Made by a program: the position numbers and the translations under genes
The notes under the pieces: model-generated
Database searches by the model: none
The model's input: only the letters and a program-made list of their open reading frames with translations
What the model was told of the DNA's origin: nothing
Assembly (NCBI RefSeq): GCF_027497195.1
Contig: NZ_CP114905.1
Coordinates: forward strand, 2,776,001-2,840,000
DNA: 64,000 nt
Direction of reading: 5' to 3'
Source: Streptomyces sp. WMMC500
Lineage (GTDB): Bacteria > Actinomycetota > Actinomycetes > Streptomycetales > Streptomycetaceae
Shown here: piece after piece, positions 35,901 through 44,713 of the stretch
How the letters are laid out: each line of letters begins with the position of its first letter
Numbering within the stretch: the stretch's first letter is position 1

Positions 35901-36563
35901 GTGAGGACCGGGGACGGCGGCGCGACGACCACCGGGGCGGGACCGGGCTGCGGAGGGCCGCCGGCCGGCCCGGACGTGCTCCTGGACGAGCGGCGCCAGG
36001 TGATCAGTCTGGCCTACCGGCTGCTGGGTTCGCTGTCCGACGCCGAGACGCCGGCCGAGCGGGTGGCCTTCGTGCTGCACGACGTGTTCCGCTACTCCTT
36101 CGCCGAGGTGGCCGAGGTCGTCGGCCGGTCCCCTGCGGCCTGCCGGCAGTTGGCGTCCTCCGCCCGCCGCCGGGTCCCTCAGTCCGGGGACACCGCGACC
36201 CCGCAGGCCCGGAGGGCCGGCATCGTCCGGGAGTTCAAACGGGTGTGGGAGGCCGGGGACATCGACGCCCTGATCGGGCTGCTGGATCCGCACGCCACCG
36301 TGACCGCCGACGGCGGCGGGCTGGCCGCCGCCGCGGCCCACCCCGTCACCGGCGGCGGCCGGATCGCCAGGGCCTGCGCCGACCTGGCCGCGCGTGCCCC
36401 GCTGCACCTCCTGGAACGTACGGTCAACGGCCGGCCCGGCCTGGTCAGCCGGCGGAACGGCGCCACCGTCGCGGTCCTGGCCCTCGCCGTCGAAGGCGAC
36501 CGGATCACCCGCATCTGGGCCGTGCTGAATCCGGAGAAGCTCCGCCGGTGGACCACCCGCTGA
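35901..36563 (+). pseudogene. ECF sigma factor (SigJ/ECF41-like) lacking most of region 2
   Basis: 220 residues. It starts like an ECF41-type sigma factor (ERRQVISLAYRLLGSLSDAE, 30-49), then jumps directly to region 4 (TPAERVAFVLHDVFRYSFAE, 50-69; SPAACRQLASSARRR, 77-91). The SnoaL-like C-terminal domain follows (about 105-220), complete to its usual end (WAVLNPEKLRRW). About 80-100 residues, covering the rest of region 2 and the linker, are absent compared with the intact relative at 36885. Core-polymerase and -10 recognition should be lost. The join lies near base 36047 and is flanked by ACGCC repeats, consistent with slip deletion. GTG start, 4 bp after the truncated LUD gene. Confidence 0.65.
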
Positions 36564-36884
36564 CCCGGCGGCGGCGTGCCCCGCACCCCGGCGTGGCGGG
36601 GGCGCCCGTGGCACGTCCGCGAAGTCCCGCGATCCCGTGCACCGTCCGTTGCCCGCCGTGCGGACTCATGCCGGATATCCGGCCACCTGCTCGGGGCACG
36701 GGGCGCAACCGTCGCCCTACGGAGTAGGCTCGTTGCCGGCTGTTGTCACTGTCAGCCGCGACGAGCAGAGGTGGGGAGGCGGCGACGCGGAACGGCACCG
36801 GGCCGGTGGCGGTTCCCGGCTCGCCGTACCGGTGGGATCCGCCGGTCACCCACATGGCAGGCCCTGGGGAGAGGACTTGACCAG
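36564..36884. other. Intergenic region upstream of the intact ECF sigma gene
   Basis: 321 bp with no convincing gene. A TGTCACT at 36744-36750 resembles the -35 of ECF41 autoregulated promoters, but no CGTC -10 is found at the right distance. GGGGAGAGGA (36867-36876) is the ribosome-binding site of the sigma gene. Confidence 0.4.
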
Positions 36885-37784
36885 ATGAGCGATCACGACT
36901 TGCTGGCCGAACGGTTCGAGAAGGATCGCCCCCGTCTGCGCGCGCTCGCGTACCGGATGCTCGGCTCCGGCGCCGAGGCCGAGGACGCCGTCCAGGAGGC
37001 GTGGATCCGGCTGAGCCGCTCGCGCACCGACGAGGTGGAGAACCTCAGCGGCTGGCTGACGACGATCGTCGCCCGGGTGTCGCTGAACATGCTGCAGTCC
37101 CGCAAGTCGCGCCCCGAAGACCTGGTGGACACGACCGAGACCGCGGAGCCGCACGGCGAGGGCGCGCCGGCGGACCCGGAGGAGGAGGCGGTCCTCGCCG
37201 ACTCCGTCGGCGTCGCGCTGCTGGTGGTCCTCGACACCCTCACGCCGGCCGAGAGGCTGGCGTTCGTGCTGCACGACATGTTCGCCGTGCCCTTCGACCA
37301 GATCGCGACCATCGTCGACCGCTCCCCCGCCGCGGCCCGCCAGTTGGCCAGCCGCGCCCGCCGCCGCGTGCAGCAGCGCGCACCGCTCGCCAGAAGCAGG
37401 GCCATCGGCGTCTACAGCGAGAACGGGCTCGTCCTCAAGAAGGGCAGGTCCGACCTGGCCAACGCGTTCCTCGCCGCGTCCCGCCAGGGCAACTTCGAGG
37501 CGCTGCTGGCGATGCTCGACCCGGACATCGTGCTGCGCTCCGACGCGACCGCCGCGCACCTGGGCATGGACGCGGAACTGCGCGGCGCCGACGCCGTCAC
37601 CCGCCTCTTCGCCGGCCACGCCTGGGCGCCGCTGCCCGCGGTCGTGGACGGGGCGGCGGGGCTGGTGTGGGTGAAGGACGAGGTGCCCTTCCTCTCGTTC
37701 CGCTTCACCGTCGGCGACGGCCTTATCACCGAGATCGCGGTCCAGGCGGAGTTGTCGGACGTCGACATCGTGCTCGCCCTCTAG
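36885..37784 (+). CDS. ECF41-type RNA polymerase sigma factor with SnoaL-like C-terminal domain
   Basis: A 299-residue ECF sigma factor. Region 2 is about 14-80 (LAYRMLGSGAEAEDAVQEAW, LSGWLTTIVARVSLNML). Region 4 is about 125-175 (LTPAERLAFVLHDMFAVPFD, SPAAARQLASRARRRV). The C-terminal SnoaL/NTF2-like extension is about 185-299 (NAFLAASRQGNFEALLAMLD, ending EIAVQAELSDVDIVLAL). In ECF41 proteins this extension replaces a separate anti-sigma factor. It is intact, in contrast to its relative 300 bp upstream. Position between rppA and the carboxylase gene suggests a cluster-linked regulator. A 36-bp perfect palindrome terminates it. Confidence 0.9.
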   Translation: MSDHDLLAERFEKDRPRLRALAYRMLGSGAEAEDAVQEAWIRLSRSRTDEVENLSGWLTTIVARVSLNMLQSRKSRPEDLVDTTETAEPHGEGAPADPEEEAVLADSVGVALLVVLDTLTPAERLAFVLHDMFAVPFDQIATIVDRSPAAARQLASRARRRVQQRAPLARSRAIGVYSENGLVLKKGRSDLANAFLAASRQGNFEALLAMLDPDIVLRSDATAAHLGMDAELRGADAVTRLFAGHAWAPLPAVVDGAAGLVWVKDEVPFLSFRFTVGDGLITEIAVQAELSDVDIVLAL

Positions 37785-37794
37785 CAGAGCGGTA

Positions 37795-37830
37795 CCGTCC
37801 GTACGGGCCGGGCCCGGCCCGTACGGACGG
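37795..37830. terminator. 36-bp perfect palindrome terminator
   Basis: Bases 37795-37812 are exactly complementary to 37813-37830, giving an 18-bp arm with no designed loop. It begins 11 bp after the sigma-factor stop codon and separates it from the SARP-controlled carboxylase promoter. Confidence 0.8.
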
Positions 37831-37974
37831 CGAAAGACAACCGGCCGGGCTTCTCCCGCGCGACGGCGATATCGAGCCGCGATTCCGGTTCTCACCCACC
37901 GCCGAATACGGCGGCTTTCCCGCGCTTCGGCCCGTTACCCCTATCGGCGCCGCCGGTTCGCCGAGCGCCCTCTG

Positions 37975-37986
37975 GTGAAATTTCAC
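37975..37986. promoter_or_regulatory. AT-rich palindrome GTGAAATTTCAC upstream of the carboxylase SARP box
   Basis: A perfect 12-bp palindrome ending 10 bp before the first heptad. Its TGAAATTTCA core occurs again at 46834-46843, also in the cluster. A possible binding site for a second regulator. Confidence 0.4.
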
Positions 37987-37996
37987 GCGCCGAACC

Positions 37997-38051
37997 GCCA
38001 AGTGGGCGCCAAGTCGTTGGTGTGTGGTGGCCAAGTGGCGTGCCTGATGCT
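37997..38051 (+). promoter_or_regulatory. SARP-type promoter of the carboxylase operon
   Basis: GCCAAGT heptads at 37997-38003, 38008-38014 (11 bp later) and 38030-38036 (22 bp later). Nine bases then precede the -10-like GATGCT (38046-38051). The block 37998-38058 is 54/61 identical to the block upstream of the ABM gene on the other strand (46092-46032). Confidence 0.8.
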
Positions 38052-38348
38052 GGGCGGGCATGGACTCGGGTGGCACGTCGTGCGCATCTGACGGGAGTGA
38101 CGACGCTGGTTGGGGTGGTGATCCGTGAGCCGGAATCCGACGCGCACACCGGGTCTCCCCCGCACCGCCACCCTCAAGACCCGCCGCGTGGAACCCACCC
38201 CCATCCTCCGCGACCAGCTCCAAGAACAGTCCTGATCCCGTGGCCCGGTGCCGGATCCGGCACCGGCCAGACACCCGGCGGCACGCCGCGCGGAACAGCC
38301 GCCGGCAGCCCCCGCCGACCGCCATGTGAAATCTGGGAGGTCTGACCG
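38052..38348 (+). other. Long 5' leader of the carboxylase mRNA
   Basis: About 290 nt between the predicted start of transcription (near 38058) and the carboxylase GTG. It holds a possible 36-codon reading frame (38125-38235), given separately. GGGAGG (38336-38341) is the carboxylase ribosome-binding site. Confidence 0.5.
38125..38235 (+). CDS. Possible 36-residue leader peptide
   Basis: A GTG-started frame (MSRNPTRTPGLPRTATLKTR, ending ILRDQLQEQS) with GGTGGTGA 4 bp upstream. It would be the first frame on the SARP-driven carboxylase transcript. Third codon positions are about 83% G/C, compatible with coding but not decisive. No known family. It may be a leader peptide, a small product, or chance. 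Confidence 0.25.
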   Translation: MSRNPTRTPGLPRTATLKTRRVEPTPILRDQLQEQS

Positions 38349-41300
38349 GTGTTCAGCCGTGTTGCGATCATCAACCGTGGAGAGGCCGCCATGCGGCTCG
38401 TCCGGGCCGTCGGCGAACTCAACGAGACCGGCGCACCCCGGATCGAGACCGTGGCCTTCTACACCGACGCCGACGCCACGGCGACGTTCGTACGCGCGGC
38501 AGACATCGCCTACGACCTGGGCCGGGCCGCGGACCGCCCCTACCTGGACCTCGCCGTGCTGGAGCGCGCCCTCGTCGAGACCGGCGCGGACGCCGCCTGG
38601 GTGGGCTGGGGCTTCGTCGCCGAGGATCCGGCCTTCGCCGAGTTGTGCGGGAAGCTCGGCGTGACGTTCATCGGCCCCGACCCGGAGGCGATGCACAAGC
38701 TGGGCGACAAGATCAGCGCCAAGCTCCTCGCCGAGGAGGTCGGCGTCCCCGTCGCGCCGTGGAGCCGCGGGCCGGTCGCGGACCTGGACACGGCGCTGCG
38801 CGAGGCCGAGCGGATCGGCTACCCCCTGATGCTCAAGGCGACCGCGGGCGGCGGCGGCCGGGGCGTACGGGCCGTGCACCGGCCCGAGGAGCTGTCCGAG
38901 GCGTTCCAGCGCACCAGCCAGGAGGCCGAACGTGCCTTCGGCAACGGCGCGTTGTTCCTGGAGCGGCTGCTCGTCCACGCCCGGCACGTCGAGGTGCAGG
39001 TGATCGCCGACGGCCAGGGCGGCGTGTGGGCGCTGGGCGTGCGGGACTGCTCCGTCCAGCGCCGGAACCAGAAGATCGTCGAGGAGTCCTCCTCGCCGGT
39101 GCTGGCGGCCGAACAGGTGGAGCGGCTGAAGGAGTCCGCGGAGCGGCTCGCGCTCGCGGTGGGCTACCGTGGCGCGGCCACCGTGGAGTTCCTCTACCAG
39201 CCGAAGGACGGGCTGTTCGCCTTCCTGGAGGTCAACACCCGGCTGCAGGTGGAGCATCCGGTCACCGAGGCCACCACCGGCATGGACCTCGTCAAGGCGC
39301 AGCTCCACGTGGCCGCGGGCGGCCGGCTGACCGGCACCCGGCCGGACGAGCTGGGGCACGCCGTCGAGGCCCGGCTCAACGCCGAGGACCCCGACCGCGA
39401 CTTCGCGCCCGCCCCGGGCCGTATCGCCCTGCTCGACCTGCCCGCGGGACCCGGGATCCGGGTCGACACCGGCGTCAGCCAGGGCGACTCCATCCCCGCA
39501 GACTTCGACTCGATGATCGCCAAGGTCATCGCGTACGGGCGCGACCGCGCGGAGGCGCTGTCCCGGCTGCGGCACGCGATGCGCCGGACCACGGTGCTGA
39601 TCGAGGGCGGCACCACCAACAAGAGCTTCATCCTCGACCTCCTCGACGAGCCCGAGGTGATCGACGCGCGCGCCGACACCGGCTGGATCGACCGGGTGCG
39701 CGCCGCGGGCGGGCTGGCGTCGCCGCGGCACGCGGGCGTCGCGCTGGCCGCCGCGGCGATCGAGGCGTACGAGGACGGGAAGCGGGCAGAGTTGCAGCGG
39801 CTGCTGGGCACCGCGCGCGGCGGTCGCCCGCAGGTGCACCACGAGGGCAGCCGCCCGGTCGACCTCACCCTGCGCGGTGCCGGCTACCGGCTCACCGTCG
39901 CCGAGACCGGCCCCGGCCGCTACCGGGTGGGCTTCCGCTCCGGCACCGACGACGGCACTGTGCGGGCCGTCGACGCCGTGCTGGAGCGGTTGAACGAACA
40001 CACCGGGCAGATCCGGCTCGACGGCCACCGCTTCCGGCTGGTCATCGGCGCGCACGGCCCGGTCCACCTGGTCGAGGTCGACGGGGTGACGCACCGGATC
40101 AGCCGCGACGAGGGCGGCGTGGTCCGCTCGCCCGCCCCCGCGCTGGTGGTCGCGACGCCGCTCGGCGCCGGCGACGAGGTCGAGGAAGGCGCCCCGGTCC
40201 TGGTCCTGGAGAGCATGAAGATGGAGACGGTGCTGCGTGCGCCGTTCCGTGCGGTGCTCAAGGAGTCGCTCGTCTCGGTCGGCAGCCAGGTCGAGACCGG
40301 CGCGCCGCTGCTGCGCCTGGAGCCGCTGGACGACGCCGACGCCACGCCCGTCGCCGCCGGCGCCGATCTGGACCTGCCCGCCCCGCCGGCCGAGCCGACC
40401 GCGGCGCAGCGCGCCGAGCGGGGCCTTGCGGACCTGCGCGGCAGGCTCCTCGGCTTCGACGCCGACCCCGGCGGCGCCGACGACGCCCTCACCGGCTACC
40501 TCGCCCTGCGCGCCGGGCTGCCGGAGCGTCCGCTGACGGCGGAGGCCGGGCTGCTGGAGGTCTTCGCCGACCTCTCCGAGCTGAGCCGCAACAAGCCGGA
40601 GCACGAGGAGACCGCGGCCGAGACCTGGGTGCGCAGCCCGCGCGAGTTCTTCCACACCTACCTGCAGAGCCTCGACGCCGAGCGCGCCGGGCTCTCGGAG
40701 AGGTTCCAGGGCCGGCTGACCCGGGTGCTGGGCCACTACGGCGTCGACGGTCTGGACCGTACGCCCGCGCTGGAGGAGGCGGTCTTCCGGATCTTCCTGG
40801 CCCGGCAGGCCGCCACCGCCGACGTCTCCGTGATCACCGCGCTGCTGCAGCAGTGGCTCAACGAGACGCCGCCGCCCGAGGAGCAGCGCCAGGCCGTGAG
40901 CCAGGCCCTCGAACACCTCATCCGGGCCACCCAGTTGCGCTTCCCGCTGATCGGCGGCCTCGCGCGGAGCCTGATGTTCCGTTGGTACGCGCAGCCGACG
41001 CTGCGCCGTTCCCGGGCCCGGGTCTACGAGCAGGTACGCCACCACCTGCGCTACCTCGACGCGCACCCGGACGCGGCCGACCGCGACGAGCGGATCGCCG
41101 ACATGGTCGCCAGCCCCGAGTCGCTCATCCAACTGCTGAGCGAGCGCGTCGACCGCCCGGGCGCCGAGCCGGACCCCCTGCTGGAGGTCCTCATCCGCCG
41201 CGCCTACCGCGACCACCGGCTGACCGGCGTGCACTGCGAGACCGTCGCGGGACGGCCGTTCGTCTCCGGCCGCTACGAACTCGACGGCGCCTCCCACCGG

Positions 41301-43841
41301 CTGCTGGTGACCGTCGCCGACGTCGACGACCTGTCCGGGGCGGCGAAGGCGCTGGCCGAGGTGGCCGCCGCGGAGCCGGACACGACCGCCGTCGTCGCCG
41401 AGTTCTACCTCACCTGGACCGGCCTGCCGCCGGAGACCGACGAGATGGCGGCGGGGCTGCGCGCGACGCTGGCCGCCTCCCTCCCCGCCGGCCTGCACCG
41501 GATCACCACGACGGTTGCCGGGCGCGACGGCGCGGAGCCGCAGCACTTCACGTTCCTGCCCTCCCCGGACGGCCCGGCCGAGGACATGCTGATGCGCGGC
41601 ATGCACCCGCTCATCGGCCAGCGCCTGCTGCTGCGGCGGCTGCGGAACTTCGACCTCACCCGGCTGCCGTCCGTGAACGACGACGTCTACCTGCTGCGGT
41701 GCGTCGCGCCGAGCAACCCGGCGGACGAGCGGCTGGTCGCGATGGCACAGGTCCGTGACCTGACGCCGCTGCGGGACGACGAGGGCCGCATCCTCGCGCT
41801 GCCCGAGGTCGAGGCGGCGCTCGGCGCCTGCCTGGACGCGATCCGCAAGGAGCAGATCTGGCGGCCGGCGACCAGGGGCCAGGACACCAACCGCATCTTC
41901 ATCAACGTCCGCCCGCCCAGCGACCTCACGCTGGAGGAGCTGCACGTGGTCGCCCGGCGCCTGCTGCCGACCACCCGGGGCCTGGGCGTGGAGGAGGTGC
42001 TGTTCCTCGGCTGCCGGCGCGGCCGGCGCGGCGGGCTGGTCCCGACGGCGGTGCACGTGACGTACGACGTGGCCGCGGGCGTCCGCCTCAGCGTCACCGA
42101 CCCGCCCACCGACCTGATCCAGCCGCTCGACGACTACCGCCAGAAGGTGCTGCGGGTGCGGCGCCGCGGCACGGTCTACCCGTACGAGCTGTTCGACATG
42201 ATCGCCGGCGCCGGCGGCACCTTCACCGAGCACGACCTCGACGAAGCCGGCGCACTGGTCCCCGTCGAGCGGCCGAAGGGCCGGAACAAGGCCGGCATCG
42301 TGGCCGGCGTGGCCACCACGCCGACCGAGCGGTACCCGGAGGGCGTCACCCGCGTCGTGCTCCTCGGCGACCCGGTGAAGGCGCTGGGCGCGCTCTCCGA
42401 GGCGGAGTGCGCGCGGGTCGTCGCGGCGCTGGACCTGGCGGAGCGGCTGCGGCTGCCCGTCGAGTGGTACGCGCTGTCCGCGGGCGCCCGGATCGCGATG
42501 GACTCGGGCACCGAGAACATGGACTGGATCGCCCGGGCGCTGCGCCGCATCGTGCACTTCACCCAGGACGGCGGCGAGATCAACGTCGTCGTCGCCGGCG
42601 TCAACGTCGGCGCGCAGCCGTACTGGAACGCCGAGGCCACCATGCTGATGCACACCCGGGGCGTGCTCGTGATGACCCCGGACTCGGCGATGGTGCTGAC
42701 CGGCAAGCGGTCGCTGGACTTCTCCGGCGGCGTCTCCGCCGAGGACAACTTCGGCATCGGCGGCTACGACCGGGTGATGGGCCCGAACGGGCAGGCGCAG
42801 TACTGGGCGCCGGACCTGCAGGCCGCGCGGGACGTGCTGCTGTCGTACTACGACCACAGCTACGTGCTGCCCGGCGAGACGGGCCCCCGCAGGGCGGCGA
42901 CCACCGACCCGGTCGACCGGGACGTCAGCGACTTCCCGCACGTCGCCGAGGGCAGCGACTTCACCACGGTCGGGGAGATCTTCTCCGCCGCCACCAACCC
43001 GGACCGCAAGAAGCCGTTCGACATCCGCACGGTGATGCGCGCGCTCGCCGACCAGGACCACGCGGTGCTGGAGCGCTGGGCCGACATGGCCGAGGCCGAG
43101 ACCGCGGTGGTGCAGGACGTGCACCTGGGCGGGCGGCCGGTGTGCCTGGTGGGCATCGAGTCGCGGTCGGTGCAGCGGCGCGGCTTCCCGCCCACCGACG
43201 GCCCGGACGCGTACACGGCGGGCACGCTCTTCCCGCGTTCGTCGAAGAAGGTCGCGCGGGCGGTGAACGCGGCGAGCGGGAACCGGCCCCTGGTGGTGCT
43301 GGCGAACCTCTCCGGGTTCGACGGCTCGCCGGAGTCGATGCGTGAGCTGCAACTGGAGTACGGGGCGGAGATCGGCCGGGCGATCGTCAACTTCCGCGGA
43401 CCGATCGTGTTCTGCGTGATCTCCCGCTACCACGGCGGCGCGTTCGTGGTGTTCTCCAAGGCGCTGAACCCGGGCATGACGGTGCTGGCGGTGGACGGTT
43501 CGTACGCCTCGGTCCTCGGCGGTGCGCCGGCCGCCGCGGTCGTCTTCGCCGCCGACGTCGACTCCAGGACGGCCGCCGACGCGCGGGTGGCGGACCTGGA
43601 GGCGCGCATCTCCGCGGCCTCCGGCCGGGAGCGGGCGCAGCTCGCCGACCAACTGGAGAGCGTGTGGGCGGCGGTGCGCGCGGAGAAGCTGGGCGAGGTC
43701 GCCGCGGAGTTCGACGGCGTGCACTCGATCCAGCGGGCGCAGCGGGTGGGTTCCGTGGACGCGATCATCCGGCCGGAGGAGCTGCGGCCGCAGATCATCG
43801 CGGCCGTGGAGCGCGGGCTCGACGGAACACGTACCGCATGA
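38349..43841 (+). CDS. Single-chain multidomain acyl-CoA (acetyl-CoA) carboxylase
   Basis: An 1830-residue enzyme with all carboxylase functions in one chain. Residues 1-450 are biotin carboxylase (VAIINRGEAAMRLVRAV, ATP-grasp KATAGGGGRGVRAVH, EVNTRLQVEHPVTE). About 580-650 is the biotin carrier, with biotinyl-Lys624 in ESMKMET. About 660-1130 is a helical central region (FFHTYLQSLD, LRRLRNFDLTRLPS) resembling the ACC central domain of eukaryotic ACC. About 1150-1830 is carboxyltransferase (DMIAGAGG, GPNGQAQYWAPDL, FCVISRYHGGAFVVFSKALN). Most bacteria use separate subunits. It should make malonyl-CoA, five of which RppA uses. GTG start after GGGAGG; a SARP-type promoter lies 300 bp upstream. 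idi and a prenyl-diphosphate synthase gene follow. Confidence 0.92.
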   Translation: MFSRVAIINRGEAAMRLVRAVGELNETGAPRIETVAFYTDADATATFVRAADIAYDLGRAADRPYLDLAVLERALVETGADAAWVGWGFVAEDPAFAELCGKLGVTFIGPDPEAMHKLGDKISAKLLAEEVGVPVAPWSRGPVADLDTALREAERIGYPLMLKATAGGGGRGVRAVHRPEELSEAFQRTSQEAERAFGNGALFLERLLVHARHVEVQVIADGQGGVWALGVRDCSVQRRNQKIVEESSSPVLAAEQVERLKESAERLALAVGYRGAATVEFLYQPKDGLFAFLEVNTRLQVEHPVTEATTGMDLVKAQLHVAAGGRLTGTRPDELGHAVEARLNAEDPDRDFAPAPGRIALLDLPAGPGIRVDTGVSQGDSIPADFDSMIAKVIAYGRDRAEALSRLRHAMRRTTVLIEGGTTNKSFILDLLDEPEVIDARADTGWIDRVRAAGGLASPRHAGVALAAAAIEAYEDGKRAELQRLLGTARGGRPQVHHEGSRPVDLTLRGAGYRLTVAETGPGRYRVGFRSGTDDGTVRAVDAVLERLNEHTGQIRLDGHRFRLVIGAHGPVHLVEVDGVTHRISRDEGGVVRSPAPALVVATPLGAGDEVEEGAPVLVLESMKMETVLRAPFRAVLKESLVSVGSQVETGAPLLRLEPLDDADATPVAAGADLDLPAPPAEPTAAQRAERGLADLRGRLLGFDADPGGADDALTGYLALRAGLPERPLTAEAGLLEVFADLSELSRNKPEHEETAAETWVRSPREFFHTYLQSLDAERAGLSERFQGRLTRVLGHYGVDGLDRTPALEEAVFRIFLARQAATADVSVITALLQQWLNETPPPEEQRQAVSQALEHLIRATQLRFPLIGGLARSLMFRWYAQPTLRRSRARVYEQVRHHLRYLDAHPDAADRDERIADMVASPESLIQLLSERVDRPGAEPDPLLEVLIRRAYRDHRLTGVHCETVAGRPFVSGRYELDGASHRLLVTVADVDDLSGAAKALAEVAAAEPDTTAVVAEFYLTWTGLPPETDEMAAGLRATLAASLPAGLHRITTTVAGRDGAEPQHFTFLPSPDGPAEDMLMRGMHPLIGQRLLLRRLRNFDLTRLPSVNDDVYLLRCVAPSNPADERLVAMAQVRDLTPLRDDEGRILALPEVEAALGACLDAIRKEQIWRPATRGQDTNRIFINVRPPSDLTLEELHVVARRLLPTTRGLGVEEVLFLGCRRGRRGGLVPTAVHVTYDVAAGVRLSVTDPPTDLIQPLDDYRQKVLRVRRRGTVYPYELFDMIAGAGGTFTEHDLDEAGALVPVERPKGRNKAGIVAGVATTPTERYPEGVTRVVLLGDPVKALGALSEAECARVVAALDLAERLRLPVEWYALSAGARIAMDSGTENMDWIARALRRIVHFTQDGGEINVVVAGVNVGAQPYWNAEATMLMHTRGVLVMTPDSAMVLTGKRSLDFSGGVSAEDNFGIGGYDRVMGPNGQAQYWAPDLQAARDVLLSYYDHSYVLPGETGPRRAATTDPVDRDVSDFPHVAEGSDFTTVGEIFSAATNPDRKKPFDIRTVMRALADQDHAVLERWADMAEAETAVVQDVHLGGRPVCLVGIESRSVQRRGFPPTDGPDAYTAGTLFPRSSKKVARAVNAASGNRPLVVLANLSGFDGSPESMRELQLEYGAEIGRAIVNFRGPIVFCVISRYHGGAFVVFSKALNPGMTVLAVDGSYASVLGGAPAAAVVFAADVDSRTAADARVADLEARISAASGRERAQLADQLESVWAAVRAEKLGEVAAEFDGVHSIQRAQRVGSVDAIIRPEELRPQIIAAVERGLDGTRTA

Positions 43842-44046
43842 CGGGCGCCGGAGAGCCCTTGTGCCCGCGGTGCCGGGGCCGGCCGGCAGCCGGCCCGCGC
43901 ACCTCATCGATGAAGACGTCCCGCGAGCGCACGTCGCCTGTCCGCGTACGCGGTCAGGAGCCGGGCGCCGGCAGCGGGTTCGCACGCATCGGGTACGCCG
44001 TCAGCCGGCGTGTCCGGGTTGTTCACCACACTAGGTAGGAGACGTC

Positions 44047-44619
44047 ATGGTTACTCGGGAATCGCACTTGGTTGAGCTCGTCGACGCGGGCGGCACCGCC
44101 CTCGGCTCCCTCAGGGTCGCCGAGGCGCACACGGCGCCCGGCCGGCTGCACCGGGCGTACTCGGTGATGCTGCTGGACGAGCAGGGCCGCGTGCTGGTGC
44201 AGCAGCGGGCGAAGGTGAAGACCCGCTTCGCGCTGCGCTGGGCCAACGCCTGCTGCGGCCACCCGGCGCCGGGGCAGCCGCTGCTGGAAGCCGCTGCCGA
44301 GCGGCTGGTCGAGGAGATCGGGCTGCGCGGGGTGCCGCTGGAGGAGGCCGGCGTGTATCTCTACCGGGCCGAGGACCCGGAGACCGGCCGGATCGAGCAC
44401 GAGTACGACCACGTCGTGGTCGGCCGGGTACCGGTGGACGTGCCGCTGGACCCGGACCCGGCCGAGGTGGCCGACGTGCGCTGGGTGGCGCCGCAGGAGC
44501 TGCGTGCGGACCTGGCCGCCCGCCCGGACGACTACGCGCCGTGGCTGGCAGGCGTGCTCGTGGTGGCGAGCAACGCCGCCGCCCACGTGCCGGCGGCCGC
44601 CGGCCTCGCCACCCGGTAG
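44047..44619 (+). CDS. idi: Isopentenyl-diphosphate delta-isomerase, type I
   Basis: A 190-residue Nudix-fold isomerase interconverting IPP and DMAPP. The catalytic Cys70 is in ACCGHP (Cys67 of E. coli Idi). The metal and acid residues Glu117 and Glu119 are in RIEHEYDH, and the Nudix-like helix is ERLVEEIGLRG. AGGTAGGAG precedes the ATG. It lies 205 bp after the carboxylase gene with no visible promoter between, and 94 bp before the cis-prenyltransferase gene, so the three are probably one transcript. No mevalonate-pathway genes are present. The isomerase would raise DMAPP, which lavandulyl-type synthases use twice per product. Confidence 0.95.
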   Translation: MVTRESHLVELVDAGGTALGSLRVAEAHTAPGRLHRAYSVMLLDEQGRVLVQQRAKVKTRFALRWANACCGHPAPGQPLLEAAAERLVEEIGLRGVPLEEAGVYLYRAEDPETGRIEHEYDHVVVGRVPVDVPLDPDPAEVADVRWVAPQELRADLAARPDDYAPWLAGVLVVASNAAAHVPAAAGLATR

Positions 44620-44713
44620 GGCTCCGGGAGCCCGGACGATCACCGACCGTGTTGCGATCAAGAACGTGTGAGGACCGAGGACAAGCCGGATCACGCAAGG
44701 AGAGGAGAAGACC

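Noticed and set aside
37983..43985. A 2000-codon open frame on the minus strand opposite the carboxylase gene
   Set aside because: High-GC codon bias leaves the antisense frame free of stops. Its product is low-complexity Arg/Val/Gly/His-rich with no motif, while the plus strand encodes a complete carboxylase.
38357..44660. Exact 14-bp repeat CCGTGTTGCGATCA at 38357-38370 and 44647-44660
   Set aside because: The first copy is inside the carboxylase coding start. A few chance 14-mer repeats are expected in 64 kb of biased composition, and no structure surrounds it.
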